64,000 bases of DNA from Taibaiella helva. Lineage in GTDB: Bacteria; Bacteroidota; Bacteroidia; Chitinophagales; Chitinophagaceae. Positions within the stretch are counted from its first letter, which is position 1; the number at the start of each line of letters is the position of its first letter. The stretch spans positions 534,731-598,730 of the forward strand of contig NZ_QUZZ01000002.1 of assembly GCF_003545695.1 (NCBI RefSeq). The letters run 5' to 3'. Made by a program: the position numbers and the translations under genes. Of the stretch, positions 35,332 through 44,772 are shown piece by piece. A model generated the notes under the pieces. It saw only the letters and a program-made list of their open reading frames with translations, was not told the DNA's origin and did no database searches.

Positions 35332-38300
35332 TTAAGGCAATAGTTGCAGCCGGCGTTTCTTGTCCTCTCCCGAAAGATCGAGAAAAAGGCCTTCCGGATC
35401 CAGCACGATCTTTTCCGGCTTCCGGGCGAAAGCATAGCGTCCCAGGATTTTGTCGTTCTCTGGCTGTAATAGCAGCGTTTGCCTGCTGCCGTCTTCAAAG
35501 TAGACAGCGGCTTCCAGCGGCTCCCCGAAGCTTTGTTCCTGCTGCCCGCCTTTGCCATCTTCCTTAAATTTATAGACGGACGCATCAAGCAGCAGCACAT
35601 ACTGCCCGGCTTTGCGGCTCAGACCGGCCCTCTTGATCCGGAAGGTATAGGTAACGATCTGGCACAGCAGCTCGTCGATCTTCCGACGTTGGCTGCTGTC
35701 GGCAACCTGGTAAAGCGCATGAAGGAGATCGGTTGAAAGCGGCTCGGGGTGCGGGTAGGTAAAATCTTTGTAGAAACGGCCCAGGGCCAGGTTCATCTTT
35801 TTTTCGCCCAGCCGCTTATACAGCTGGTACATCACTACCATGCCTTTGTTGTAGCAGAGGTAGGCCATCTCCGGCGCTGCCCGGTACAATGGAACCTCAT
35901 GCGCCATGCCCCGCCCGGAGCAGTACAGATCCTTATGCATGTTGACCCTTTCTTGCAGCACGGCTTCGCCGTACATCTGCTTGTAGAGCATCAACTCAGT
36001 ATACATCGCCAATGTTTCGGTCAGCAGCGTGCTGCCTTCACGGTACCTGGGTGCGATGCCGGCATTACCCCACCAGGTATGAGCGATCTCATGGCTGGCC
36101 ATTTCATTGATGATATCCCTGCCGGGCTGGCCATCGAGCTGATGCTTAAAGCCGAAGGATTCATTGATGAACAAGCAGCCGGGATATGCTGTTCCGGCGA
36201 AGCCCCTGCTGAATGAAGAAATTTCTACCAATACCAGGCTGCGACCTGAGTAAGGACCGAAATGCAGGATACAGTAATCCAATGTTTGCGTAGCGACCTG
36301 CATCAGATGGTCAATATTCCTGCAGTGTGCCGGATGGTAATATGCTTCGACCGTAATGCCCCGATGCAGCAGGCGCTTTACTGCATAGCGTGCCGAAGCG
36401 ATGGCAAAACGGAAAGGAATGGGCTGCTCCGTAGCATATTGAAAATAGTTCCTGTCCTGATGTTGCCACTGTTTGCGCAGCGATCCTGCGGCAATGGCGG
36501 TTTGGCCGCTGTCCGTAGAAATAAGCGTTTCCATCGTCACAAAGGTGCTGGTATCGCGGTTGTCGGATAAGTGCAGCAGGTTATTTCTTTCCGGCATTTT
36601 CCTTCGTGTTCGCTCCCTGGGGTCGTCGATCTCCGAATTGACATCATAGCCGGGTATCGGGTAGTAGCGGCTGATACGGCTGAAGGTACCATTGTATAAT
36701 ATCTGGTTGGCTGCATCGTTTTTCCGGAAAGGCGACGCCGTGTACTGCAGCCGGAAAAGCAGGTGCAGGGTATCTCCCGGTTGCATTGGCTGTGGCAGTG
36801 CAAACAGGGTATAGCCGTTCAGGCTGTCCCTGCTGCTTAAGATGGCGCCGGGAACGGAGAGCGAGTGGCATTTCATTTGATCGCTTGTGTGCACATATAG
36901 CGTATCGATCCCTGTTTTGCCCGGATTGACCAGGGTATAATCGCCCGAGATCATGAGGCGCTCTTCCGAAGGGTAAAGGTCGATGGCCGTCTGCACCCTG
37001 CTGATTACCGGTTGGGCTTTGTCTTTGAGAAAGCGGTAGCGTTCCTCGAAAACCTGCTGATGGTCGTAATGGTCAGCGCTGCTTTCTGTTATTGCTTTTT
37101 GGTAGAGAACCGCAGCTCCGGTACCGGCAAGCGGTATTGAGATCACCAATAACCAGCCGCCGGCAGGAAAGCGCAGCGCCCCGGTTGCGGCTCCGGACCA
37201 TCGTTGCCTGCGTCTTTCTGCAAGCAGGGCGAGTGACAGGAAGATGCCGCAAAGGCCCAGGTTATAGCGCATCTGCACGCCAAAGGCGCTGAGGGCATTG
37301 CCGAAGCCGTTCATATCGCTATAGGCGCCGTCAAAGGCCTTGCCATAGCGCGCCAGGGGATGTGCCGGCAGCAAGATGTTCCCGACGGGCGTATGCATCA
37401 GCAGCAATACGGCGCCGGCCAAGGCGATGCCGGTATGCTTGTTGCGGGTGAACAGCTGCAGGCAGAGAACAAGGGCTGCGTTCAGCGCCAGCGGCTGGCC
37501 GGTGAGGTAAAACAGGGAGGCATAAAGCTTCAGGTCGATGATACTGTACCCGCGTATATACTGGATGGCTATGCCGGTCAGGATGCTGAAGAGCAGCAGC
37601 AGAATGATGATGCCGGAAAGAGCGAACCAATGGGCAAGCAATTTTATTCCCGGAGAAGCTGCTGTGCTGTCCTCGATCGGCGCTATGCGGCAATCGCGGC
37701 TTTTGCGATAGCTTTCTCCTGCATAGAAGAGCAGCAGCAGCAAACCGACCGTCGGCAGGGACGACTGTATTTCCTTGATCATAACCGCTGTTGTAGCCAG
37801 CTCGGGCGGGACCCTGCTGCCTCCCTGTGTGGCGCTGAAGAGCTCTATGCCCAGGAAGCCGGTCCAGCCGGTGCAGGCGATCCATAAAGCGGGACTGCCG
37901 GTAATCCCGCCCCAGGCGGTTTTCAGCTGGGTCAGCAGTACTGCTGTTGTATAGCGAAGGCCGGTGGTCTTTACCGGGACGGGCGTGTAAGCGGCGGTGG
38001 CGCGAGGTCTCTGTGAACGGGTCTTCCCGGATCTTTGCTGCTGCGGCGCCAGGGTGAAGCGGAAGCGGCTGTAGGCGATCGCCAGTAGGACCAGGGAGCA
38101 AGCCAGGTAAAGGATACGGTTGCTTAAAAAATGACCCTTCAGCTGAACCAGCTTTGTATTGCGTTCTACAGGCAGCCAGTAGCGGGTTTGTTCCAGGAAG
38201 GCTGCGATGCCGAAGGGGTCCAGCAGGGCGGAACGCCGGAGGGCTGCAGCGCTTGCCGGCGCTGCGTTGGCGATCAGCGGGGAATCAGTGAAGATCGCTA

Positions 38301-38862
38301 TGCCCCAGTACAGGAAGTAGATCAGGACGCCCGAAACATAAACAATCATTTTGTTGCGGACTGTCAACCCGATACAGCAGGCTACTGCAGTGCAGAACAG
38401 GATATTAGGCAGCAGCAGGACCAGCAGGGGCTGCAGGTAGTAAAGCACATTTAGCGGACCGAAGGCTCCCCCGCTATGGTCGGCCAGCAAATGCCCGGCC
38501 ATCAGGCTCATCGTAAACAGGGCGAAGCAGAGCGTATTGATAAGAAAGATAATGAGCAAGCGGCTGGTGACATAAGGCAGCCTGCGTAGCGGCGTCGCGA
38601 ACAGGATCGTATCAAAGCGGGCTTCCTGTTCCCTGAAGAGACTTTGCGCCGCCATCAGGGTAGTGGAGAATATGGCGACCAGCGACATCAGTCCAATTAC
38701 ATAAGTATTGACATACGGGCTGTTTTTGTTGGTTTCGGGAAAAGGAAAATGTGCAGCCATTGCTACCGCAAGGCCCAGTGCGGTATAGAAGGCGAGCATC
38801 AGGTAAAGTGGCCATTTTTTTGCCCAGAAGAGCCATTCAAATTGCATTAAGCGAAGGAACAT
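35332..38862 (-). CDS. ABC transporter permease fused to M1-family aminopeptidase
   Basis: A 1176-residue protein. The N-terminal ~600 residues hold about 12 hydrophobic helices in two ABC-2-type permease-like blocks (LMQFEWLFWAKKWPLYLML at the start; ATPLRRLPYVTSRLL is the family motif). The C-terminal part is a gluzincin peptidase with His924-Glu-x-x-His928 in HEIAHTWWGN and Glu949 in LLTETLAMY as likely third zinc ligand. Such fusions are known in Bacteroidota next to an ABC ATPase, as here (38906-39772, 43 bp upstream). The peptidase would face the periplasm. Substrate unknown. Confidence 0.88.
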   Translation of the reverse strand: MFLRLMQFEWLFWAKKWPLYLMLAFYTALGLAVAMAAHFPFPETNKNSPYVNTYVIGLMSLVAIFSTTLMAAQSLFREQEARFDTILFATPLRRLPYVTSRLLIIFLINTLCFALFTMSLMAGHLLADHSGGAFGPLNVLYYLQPLLVLLLPNILFCTAVACCIGLTVRNKMIVYVSGVLIYFLYWGIAIFTDSPLIANAAPASAAALRRSALLDPFGIAAFLEQTRYWLPVERNTKLVQLKGHFLSNRILYLACSLVLLAIAYSRFRFTLAPQQQRSGKTRSQRPRATAAYTPVPVKTTGLRYTTAVLLTQLKTAWGGITGSPALWIACTGWTGFLGIELFSATQGGSRVPPELATTAVMIKEIQSSLPTVGLLLLLFYAGESYRKSRDCRIAPIEDSTAASPGIKLLAHWFALSGIIILLLLFSILTGIAIQYIRGYSIIDLKLYASLFYLTGQPLALNAALVLCLQLFTRNKHTGIALAGAVLLLMHTPVGNILLPAHPLARYGKAFDGAYSDMNGFGNALSAFGVQMRYNLGLCGIFLSLALLAERRRQRWSGAATGALRFPAGGWLLVISIPLAGTGAAVLYQKAITESSADHYDHQQVFEERYRFLKDKAQPVISRVQTAIDLYPSEERLMISGDYTLVNPGKTGIDTLYVHTSDQMKCHSLSVPGAILSSRDSLNGYTLFALPQPMQPGDTLHLLFRLQYTASPFRKNDAANQILYNGTFSRISRYYPIPGYDVNSEIDDPRERTRRKMPERNNLLHLSDNRDTSTFVTMETLISTDSGQTAIAAGSLRKQWQHQDRNYFQYATEQPIPFRFAIASARYAVKRLLHRGITVEAYYHPAHCRNIDHLMQVATQTLDYCILHFGPYSGRSLVLVEISSFSRGFAGTAYPGCLFINESFGFKHQLDGQPGRDIINEMASHEIAHTWWGNAGIAPRYREGSTLLTETLAMYTELMLYKQMYGEAVLQERVNMHKDLYCSGRGMAHEVPLYRAAPEMAYLCYNKGMVVMYQLYKRLGEKKMNLALGRFYKDFTYPHPEPLSTDLLHALYQVADSSQRRKIDELLCQIVTYTFRIKRAGLSRKAGQYVLLLDASVYKFKEDGKGGQQEQSFGEPLEAAVYFEDGSRQTLLLQPENDKILGRYAFARKPEKIVLDPEGLFLDLSGEDKKRRLQLLP

Positions 38863-38905
38863 GGCATTGTATTTTAGGTAGGTTGTATAATGAATGTTGT
38901 TTCAG

Positions 38906-39772
38906 CTATTGGCGGATCGTGGCGAAATAAACATCTTCCAGGCCGGGCGTCGCTGCTGCAAAGCCGTCGCCGGGGCAGATGTCGGCCAATATGCGGAGCG
39001 CCAGCCTGCCGGCATGAAATTGTGCGGAAAGCACGACATGCGCAGCATACCGGTCCCGGTCGCCTTTGTCGATCAGCTTCTCCCATACCTTGCCCTGCAG
39101 CGCGTCGACCAGGATATCGGGCCGGGCGCCGGCGATCACGCTGCCTTTGCTGATGACCGCCATCTGCGTACACAAATTGCGTACATCTTCGACCAGGTGC
39201 GTGCTCAGGATAACGATGACCTGTTCGCCTATTTCGCTCAGCAGGTTATTGAAGCGGTTACGCTCTTCCGGGTCCAGGCCGGCGGTAGGCTCATCTACGA
39301 TAATGATCGCGGGATTACCTAACAGCGCCTGGGCAATTCCAAAGCGTTGCCGCATGCCGCCGGAGAAGCTGCTGACTGCCTTATGGCGGTGAGCATAGAG
39401 ATTGGTTTTGTCGAGCAGGCCCAGGATCTGCTCCTGGCGCGCCTTTCGTTCAACGATACCCTTCAGCACGGCCAGGTGGTCGAGCAATCGGTAGGCGGAA
39501 ACTTCGGGATAAACGCCGAAATCTTGCGGCAGGTAGCCCAGCTGCTTTTTGACCGCTACCGGCTCCTGCACAATATTTACACCATTGAAGAGGATCACGC
39601 CGGCGTCAGGCCGCTGCAATCCGGCAATGCAGCGCATCAGTGTCGATTTGCCGGCGCCGTTGGGCCCCAGCAGGCCAAACATACCATTGCCCAGCTGCAG
39701 GGAAATATTGTCCATAGCCCTGGTGCCGTTGCGGTAGGTATGGCTTACGTTTTTAATGATCAGTGTATTCAT
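38906..39772 (-). CDS. ABC transporter ATP-binding protein
   Basis: A 288-residue ATPase with Walker A GPNGAGKST, signature SGGMRQRFGIAQALL, Walker B IIIVDEPTAGLDPEE and H-loop LSTHLVED. It is of the ABC-2/ABC-A type that pairs with permeases like the ABC/M1 fusion directly downstream, so the two most likely form one complex. Confidence 0.9.
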   Translation of the reverse strand: MNTLIIKNVSHTYRNGTRAMDNISLQLGNGMFGLLGPNGAGKSTLMRCIAGLQRPDAGVILFNGVNIVQEPVAVKKQLGYLPQDFGVYPEVSAYRLLDHLAVLKGIVERKARQEQILGLLDKTNLYAHRHKAVSSFSGGMRQRFGIAQALLGNPAIIIVDEPTAGLDPEERNRFNNLLSEIGEQVIVILSTHLVEDVRNLCTQMAVISKGSVIAGARPDILVDALQGKVWEKLIDKGDRDRYAAHVVLSAQFHAGRLALRILADICPGDGFAAATPGLEDVYFATIRQ

Positions 39773-39932
39773 GTTTATATGATTTTTAAGCGGAGAGATC
39801 GGATCGTCTCAGATGGTAGCAGGCATAGCTTGCCCAACCGGGCGATAGGGTGCAGTATCGCCGGACCATTCACGGCCGGACATAACTTTCCCCTTCGCCC
39901 GAAAGCGTTCTTTTTTTTAATGTTGATCGGAG

Positions 39933-40142
39933 CTACGCTTCCGGCCGGTATTCGAGAATATCTCCCGGCTGGCAGTCGAGCGCTTTACAGATGGCTTCCA
40001 GCGAATCGAAACGGATCCCTTTCGCTTTGCCGGTTTTCAGTATAGATAAATTTGCTTGTGTAACGTTGAGCAGCTCCGCCAGTTCCTTGGATTGCATTTT
40101 CCGCTTTGCAAGCATTACGTCCAGGTTGATGATAATGGGCAT
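39933..40142 (-). CDS. Small XRE-family regulator (YozG-like)
   Basis: A 69-residue helix-turn-helix protein: MLAKRKMQSKELAELLNVTQANLSILKTGKAKGIRFDSLEAICKALDCQPGDILEY. This compact Cro/C1 type is usually encoded with a DUF2975 membrane protein, and the DUF2975 gene ends 2 bp before this one starts. Function beyond local regulation is unknown. Confidence 0.88.
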   Translation of the reverse strand: MPIIINLDVMLAKRKMQSKELAELLNVTQANLSILKTGKAKGIRFDSLEAICKALDCQPGDILEYRPEA

Positions 40143-40144
40143 AG

Positions 40145-40660
40145 CTAGAAAATTAGATCCTGTTCGTCCTGAAGGTTCAGACCTTGTGAGAAAATGGCTG
40201 CCATAAAATAGGCGAATACACCCAGGGTAACATGTAACATGGTAAGGCCGATCATCAGCATGACCTCATAAGAGATGCCGAGATGTACTACGAGGAACAA
40301 TGCAGGTACAGTGAAATTAAGCCAGTAAAATATTTTCAGTCTTTGTACCCCTTTAGGTGTAAAGATCCTCCGGCCGCGAAAGGTGAGGAAGATATTGCCT
40401 AATGACCAGAAGAAAACACCGTACAGGAGCAGGAAGGCGACCAGCTCTGTTTTGTAAAAAGTAGTGTTTTCATCACCGATAAGGAACGGCTCCCGTGTGA
40501 AGAGGTAAAAGATTACGAAGCGCCCGTGTTCGACCAAGTCAAAAGATGCTGTGCGGAAAACGATCGCGATGAGCGCATATGCTCCGCTGAGCAAATAGGG
40601 TACGGCGACAATACGGGTAAGGTAAAAAAGGCCGGTGGCTACGGCGCGAACCTGTTTCAT
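40145..40660 (-). CDS. DUF2975 membrane protein
   Basis: A 171-residue protein with four hydrophobic helices and the family ending FSQGLNLQDEQDLIF. ATG 40660 is chosen because the open frame's upstream TTG (40681) overlaps the -7 promoter box. It forms a two-gene operon with the small XRE regulator, the standard DUF2975 arrangement. Role unknown. Confidence 0.85.
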   Translation of the reverse strand: MKQVRAVATGLFYLTRIVAVPYLLSGAYALIAIVFRTASFDLVEHGRFVIFYLFTREPFLIGDENTTFYKTELVAFLLLYGVFFWSLGNIFLTFRGRRIFTPKGVQRLKIFYWLNFTVPALFLVVHLGISYEVMLMIGLTMLHVTLGVFAYFMAAIFSQGLNLQDEQDLIF

Positions 40661-40678
40661 TTTATTGATTAATTTCTG

Positions 40679-40712
40679 CAAAATTATAAGTAATTATTGT
40701 AAAACGATAATT
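40679..40712 (-). promoter_or_regulatory. Promoter and possible operator of DUF2975/XRE operon
   Basis: Minus strand TAATTTTG (40679-40686) is an exact TAnnTTTG -7 box, 18 bp before ATG 40660. Just upstream AATTAT (40692-40697) and ATAATT (40707-40712) form an inverted repeat spaced 9 nt, in place for self-regulation by the XRE protein (inference). Confidence 0.6.
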
Positions 40713-40733
40713 TCCTTTAATTATTTTTCATGC

Positions 40734-41291
40734 CTATCGCAAAGCTTTCATACGTGCAAGCAGGTAAGCTGCTCTCTGCCTGACTCCAACCAGCGGCAGA
40801 TCGAAAGGATGGTAGCCGTAGCGGAGATACACCGAACGCATAACATCGTAGGTAGCAGTTGCTTCTTCAAAACTTTGCTTCCGTTCTGCATCGTTGACGT
40901 AAATCTCTTTCCAGGGCGGGGTCATAGCTACCAGCGGATGATAACGGTAAAGATGCGTGGCGTGCTCTATTTCAGGCGGTACCGGCAGATCGCTAAACTC
41001 CAGGTAGCCGGTTACATCGGGCAAGCCCCGGTCAAAAAAGAGGAGTCCCCTTTGCGTCCTGGCTAGGTTATAGTCGGCAAGCCCCTGCCGGAACATCAGG
41101 CCGGCAAAGGCTTCCCGGTCCTGCCAGGGCAAAGCTGTGCCGCCGGTGGCTAATTGCTGCCTGATGATCGCCCGCCCGCTTTCGGGAAAGCAGGTATGGC
41201 CTAAAGCAGCCAGCTGACGAAGCAGGGTAGTCTTGCCCATTCCGGGGCCGCCGGAAAGGATACAGAGACGAGTAGTATAGAAAGTGGACAT
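40734..41291 (-). CDS. AAA family ATPase (AAA_28/NadR-like)
   Basis: A 185-residue P-loop protein: Walker A GGPGMGKTTLLRQL near residue 14, FPESGRAII, and FFDRGLPDVTGYL as the Asp-containing motif 2. It resembles AAA_28 proteins, which look like kinases of small molecules. Substrate unknown. It stands alone, divergent from the GNAT gene. Confidence 0.78.
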   Translation of the reverse strand: MSTFYTTRLCILSGGPGMGKTTLLRQLAALGHTCFPESGRAIIRQQLATGGTALPWQDREAFAGLMFRQGLADYNLARTQRGLLFFDRGLPDVTGYLEFSDLPVPPEIEHATHLYRYHPLVAMTPPWKEIYVNDAERKQSFEEATATYDVMRSVYLRYGYHPFDLPLVGVRQRAAYLLARMKALR

Positions 41292-41494
41292 ACGATGATA
41301 TAGTTGCCTGGATATGGCAACGCTTTAGATAAAAAATAATCCTTGCAGAACGGCTTCCAGGACGAGAGCAGAAAAAGTATCAGGGAAGATGCTGCGGAGC
41401 AAAATGCAGCCGGTGAGGAGACACGAAGTTAATTCATCAGCAGGGATTGTGCTATTGTCTTTTTTACTTTTTTGCAGCAAAAAAGGACGATTGC

Positions 41495-41968
41495 ATGATA
41501 TCCGACAATAGAAGCTTGATCAGGAAATTGGGGGCAAGCGAGGAGGTACCTTATTCGCTGCTGCTGCTTGCCGATGAGACGAAGGAGGCGATCGGGCATT
41601 ATCTCCCCGATGCATCTGTTTATGTATGGGAAGAAGAGGACAATATGATCGCTGTGTATGTGCTGACCGTTACTGGAGCAGATAGCATGGAGATCATGAA
41701 TCTTGCTGTGGAGCCTTCCAGGCAAGGCGAGGGTATCGGCCTCCGTATGCTGGAGCATGCCACGGAAACAGCCCGGAGCCTGGGTTTTAGCCGGCTCGAC
41801 ATCGAAACATCCAATGCGGCATGGGGACCTTTGTATCTTTATCAGAAAGCCGGCTTCGAGATCGACCGTCTACGCAAGGATTTTTACCGGAAGCGCTATC
41901 CTGCCCCGATCAGGGAAAACCGCTTGCTGCTGAACCATATGATCGTGCTGCGGAAGACCTTGCTCTAG
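41495..41968 (+). CDS. GNAT family N-acetyltransferase
   Basis: A 157-residue acetyltransferase. Motif A is IMNLAVEPSRQGEGIGLRML (acetyl-CoA binding RQGEGIG), followed by DIETSNAAWGPLYLYQKAGFEIDRL (motif B, Tyr in LYLYQKAGF). ATG 41495 is chosen over an upstream in-frame start at 41447 because the extra residues lack GNAT features. Substrate unknown. Confidence 0.88.
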   Translation: MISDNRSLIRKLGASEEVPYSLLLLADETKEAIGHYLPDASVYVWEEEDNMIAVYVLTVTGADSMEIMNLAVEPSRQGEGIGLRMLEHATETARSLGFSRLDIETSNAAWGPLYLYQKAGFEIDRLRKDFYRKRYPAPIRENRLLLNHMIVLRKTLL

Positions 41969-41980
41969 CCCGACTATTGC

Positions 41981-42334
41981 TTATTTTGGCTGCTGCGCCA
42001 GCACGGGCCGGGGATCGAAGACCACTTTCAGCGAAACAACCCTGCCTTGGACCACCTGGTACCAGGCAGCGCAGAACACTTCGGCTCCGCTAAGCGCCAG
42101 CGTGTAGAACAGGCAAACATCGTTGCCTTCTTCAAAAGATTGCTGAAGCTTATATTTCAGCTTCATCTTTTTCATATCCTCAAAATAAGCATCGGCGCCA
42201 TCCCGTTTGCCCAGCACGCCTTCAAAGGTCATGTCGTCGCTGGTATATCGCCTGGCTTTTTCAAAGTCTTCTTTGTTCAAGGCATCGATCAGGGCGAGCA
42301 CGATAGACCGGGGTGTTTCATTGGCAGTTGTCAT
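41981..42334 (-). CDS. SnoaL/NTF2-like protein
   Basis: A 117-residue protein: IVLALIDALNKEDFEKARRYTSDDMTFEGVLG, then YFEDMKKMKLKYKLQQSF and VVSLKVVFDPRP. This is the cone-shaped NTF2-like fold used by SnoaL-type enzymes and stress proteins. The active site is not obvious. Convergent with the GNAT gene across 12 bp. Confidence 0.75.
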   Translation of the reverse strand: MTTANETPRSIVLALIDALNKEDFEKARRYTSDDMTFEGVLGKRDGADAYFEDMKKMKLKYKLQQSFEEGNDVCLFYTLALSGAEVFCAAWYQVVQGRVVSLKVVFDPRPVLAQQPK

Positions 42335-42371
42335 ATCCTGGACTGTATTGAATAGAAATAGTTATGCAGGG

Positions 42372-42731
42372 TCAGGCGATCTGCCGCTGCACCCTGTTGG
42401 TAAAGTCATCGATATCAAAAGGTTTGCTGATGAAATCATTGGCCTCCGAATCCCGGGCCGCAAGCTTGTTGTTGATATTGGCCGACATCAGGACCACCGG
42501 TATATGCCGGGTATTGCTGCCGGTCTTTAGCTCCCGGCACAAGTTCAGGCCATTGCCGTCGGGTAGCATAATATCGAGTATAATCAGATCGGGCAGGATA
42601 AAATCCATCCGTTGCCGGAAATAGGCTACAGATGGGCAGCTGGTTACCTGGAAACCCCTCTCGGCGAGCAGGAACTCAACTATGGTTCTTATGTCGGGGT
42701 CGTCTTCTACCAGGTATATGGTTTTTTGCAT
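42372..42731 (-). CDS. Single-domain response regulator (CheY-like)
   Basis: A 119-residue receiver: acidic residues in YLVEDDPDIR, phospho-acceptor Asp in LIILDIMLPDGNG, Thr/Ser in VVLMSANINN and Lys in FISKPFDIDDF. There is no output domain, so it works in a phosphorelay or by protein contact. No kinase is adjacent. ATG 42731 is chosen; longer frames upstream lack receiver sequence. Confidence 0.85.
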   Translation of the reverse strand: MQKTIYLVEDDPDIRTIVEFLLAERGFQVTSCPSVAYFRQRMDFILPDLIILDIMLPDGNGLNLCRELKTGSNTRHIPVVLMSANINNKLAARDSEANDFISKPFDIDDFTNRVQRQIA

Positions 42732-42826
42732 ATGCAAAGGTGAATAACAGGACCTCATTCTTAAAGCGGCCCCTGCGATCATTGTTGAAAACACAGATAC
42801 AGCCAATTTTGTTCTGAGGTTTCACG

Positions 42827-42834
42827 CAAAAATA
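42827..42834 (-). promoter_or_regulatory. -7 box candidate for the CheY-like gene
   Basis: Minus strand TATTTTTG matches TAnnTTTG, about 95 bp before ATG 42731. No good -33 element is seen. Confidence 0.35.
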
Positions 42835-42877
42835 TTGTTTCTCCCGGTTATACCCGCACCGGGAACGGTTACATAAT

Positions 42878-43354
42878 TTATGGAAGCTGCTTTTGCGGCC
42901 CGGCTCCTTTTCCCTGCTGGCTTTTACGGTCATGAAGCGCATCTGCGGCATCGATGGAATGTGATTCGTGCAGATTCGCGTTCTTTTGAGATCGTTCCGA
43001 CAGGTGCCGGTAGAAGCGGTGCAGCAGATCGAGCTCCTCTTCGTCCAGGTCTTCAATGTCGACCATACGGTTGCTGGCTTCCCTGCTGGCGGCAATCAGC
43101 TCGTTCAGCTTCAGCTGGACTGCCTTCGAGTCCTTATTCTGTGTTTTCTGGATGAGGAAGACCATCAGGAAAGTAATGATCGTTGTGCCGGTGTTGATCA
43201 CCAGCTGCCAGGTATCGGAATAGCCGAATACAGGACCGGATACGATCCAGGCGAGGATCAGCAGCGCAGCCCCGCCGAAAGCATAGGAGCTGCCGGCCCA
43301 TTGGGTGATCTTGTTGGCGGCCCTTTCGAAAAAGTTATGTTTTTTCTTGCTCAT
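42878..43354 (-). CDS. Low-affinity iron permease-like protein
   Basis: A 158-residue protein: FFERAANKITQWAGSSYAFGGAALLILAWIVSGPVFGYSDTWQLVINTGTTIITFLMVFLIQKTQNKDSKAVQLKLNELI (quoted in part; residues ~8-88) gives two helices and the QNKDSxAVQLKLNELI signature of the bacterial 'low affinity iron permease' family. Transport itself has not been shown for the bacterial members. ATG 43354 is the start; the upstream frame is non-coding. Confidence 0.8.
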   Translation of the reverse strand: MSKKKHNFFERAANKITQWAGSSYAFGGAALLILAWIVSGPVFGYSDTWQLVINTGTTIITFLMVFLIQKTQNKDSKAVQLKLNELIAASREASNRMVDIEDLDEEELDLLHRFYRHLSERSQKNANLHESHSIDAADALHDRKSQQGKGAGPQKQLP

Positions 43355-43381
43355 AGGTACAGAATTTTTTTTAAGGCTCAG

Positions 43382-43395
43382 GCAATATAACCGCC
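43382..43395 (-). promoter_or_regulatory. Weak -24/-12-like site upstream of permease gene
   Basis: Minus strand GGCGGTTATATTGC has GG-N10-GC spacing and TTGC, but the -24 core is poor. It lies 28 bp before ATG 43354. Confidence 0.25.
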
Positions 43396-43469
43396 GGATA
43401 GCGATAAGGTTCGGGAGAGGAGGAAATGCTGTAACTTCCCCGATATTTACCGTATAACGACAACGGAAA

Positions 43470-44094
43470 ATGGAATACGATAGGGACAATAAGCTGAGCG
43501 CGGCACAGATGCTGGAGCTGAGGGGCCGGTTGGTTTATCTTAAAAAGATGGACCGGCAATATGAAAAGGAATACATTGCTGTTATGGGAAACTCCGACCT
43601 GGAGGCCCGGACCGGAACAGGGACCAGCCAGCTCTTTACGGGCGCCGATCTTATAGCTCATATGGATCGTGTGGCCGGCGACGGCAGCCGCATCGATTTG
43701 CTGATCTTCAGCCTTTCCGATCATCAGCTGGTGGGCGAGGTGGTGCTGGCCGATCTCGATCCTGTGCACCGCAGCGCTCATTTGCGTATCGTGATCGCAC
43801 AACAGGCGGACAGGAACCGCGGTTTCGGCGCTGAAGCGCTGCTGCTGGCCTTACATTATGGCTTTGGTATGCGGCAGCTGCACCGTATCGAGCTGGAAGC
43901 CTTAGCGCGGCAACCGGCGTGCCATACAGCTATATGAAAGACTGGGCTTTGAACAGGAAGGCATACGCAGGGAAGTCTACTATTTCAATCACAGCTATCA
44001 TGATGTGATCATGATGAGCATGCTCGAGCATACGTTCAGAAGCCGGTACCTGGAAAATGCCGGTGCATCGGAAGAAGATCCGGAGCGCCGCTAA
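43470..44094 (+). pseudogene. Frameshifted GNAT acetyltransferase gene
   Basis: From ATG 43470 the frame encodes a RimJ/RimL-type GNAT (QLVGEVVLADLDPVHRSAHLRIVI, RNRGFGAEALLLALHYGF, LHRIELEALA). It then leaves the family pattern near 43907 and stops at 43937. The next frame continues exactly where expected: RAIQLYERLGFEQEGIRREVYYF, then HDVIMMSMLE, to a stop at 44094. One extra base around 43905-43912 explains this. It is either a recent pseudogene or a sequencing error; the rest is well preserved. Confidence 0.8.
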
Positions 44095-44136
44095 GCTATT
44101 GCGACAGCCGGGCTCCGGCAGATAAAAGACGCAGGG

Positions 44137-44772
44137 TCAGATCATGTGTCTTTGCACCGCTTCCTTGATCAGTGCGGCTACATTCTTCACCTCAAATTTC
44201 TGCATCAGGTTTTTCCGGTGGGTTTCCACGGTGAGCGGGCTCAGGAAAAGCTCCGCCGCGATGGCCGAAGTGGTTTTTCCATCGGCAATGAATTGCAGGA
44301 TCTCCTTTTCTCTTTTGGTCAGCTGGGGCACACCTTTCAGCTCGCTCATCGATGGTCTGGCCATGATCTCTCTTACGGCCTTGCTGAAGGTGACCTGGCC
44401 ATTGAGCGCCTCGTGTATGCATTGTGTCAGCTCTTCCGCCGATACATTTTTGAGCAGGTAGCCGGTCGCGCCGTTGTGCAGCATCTGCACGATCATGCTG
44501 CGTTCGCTATGATTGCTAAGGCCCAGCACATGAGTATCGGGCGCTATTTTCTTGATTTCCCGGCAAAGGTCCATACCATTGACATCGGGTAGGGTGATGT
44601 CCAGCAGCACAATATGCACCGTATTGCTTTTGAGGAATTCGATAAAGGCATTGCCCGTGGTAAAGCTACCGGCAATTTCAATGTCTCCGGCGCTGGTGAG
44701 CAGTTTCTGCAGGCCTTCCAGCACGATGAGGTGGTCGTCTACGATCGCGAGTTTTACTTTATGCTCCAACAT
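44137..44772 (-). CDS. LuxR/NarL-type response regulator
   Basis: A 211-residue regulator: receiver with acidic pair in LAIVDDH, phospho-acceptor Asp in IVLLDITLPDVNG and Lys in LLKNVSAEEL; LuxR helix-turn-helix LTKREKEILQFIADGKTTSAIAAELFLSPLTVETHRKNLM. Its start overlaps the end of the TPR histidine kinase by 14 bp, so the two are a cognate pair from one transcript. Confidence 0.92.
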   Translation of the reverse strand: MLEHKVKLAIVDDHLIVLEGLQKLLTSAGDIEIAGSFTTGNAFIEFLKSNTVHIVLLDITLPDVNGMDLCREIKKIAPDTHVLGLSNHSERSMIVQMLHNGATGYLLKNVSAEELTQCIHEALNGQVTFSKAVREIMARPSMSELKGVPQLTKREKEILQFIADGKTTSAIAAELFLSPLTVETHRKNLMQKFEVKNVAALIKEAVQRHMI

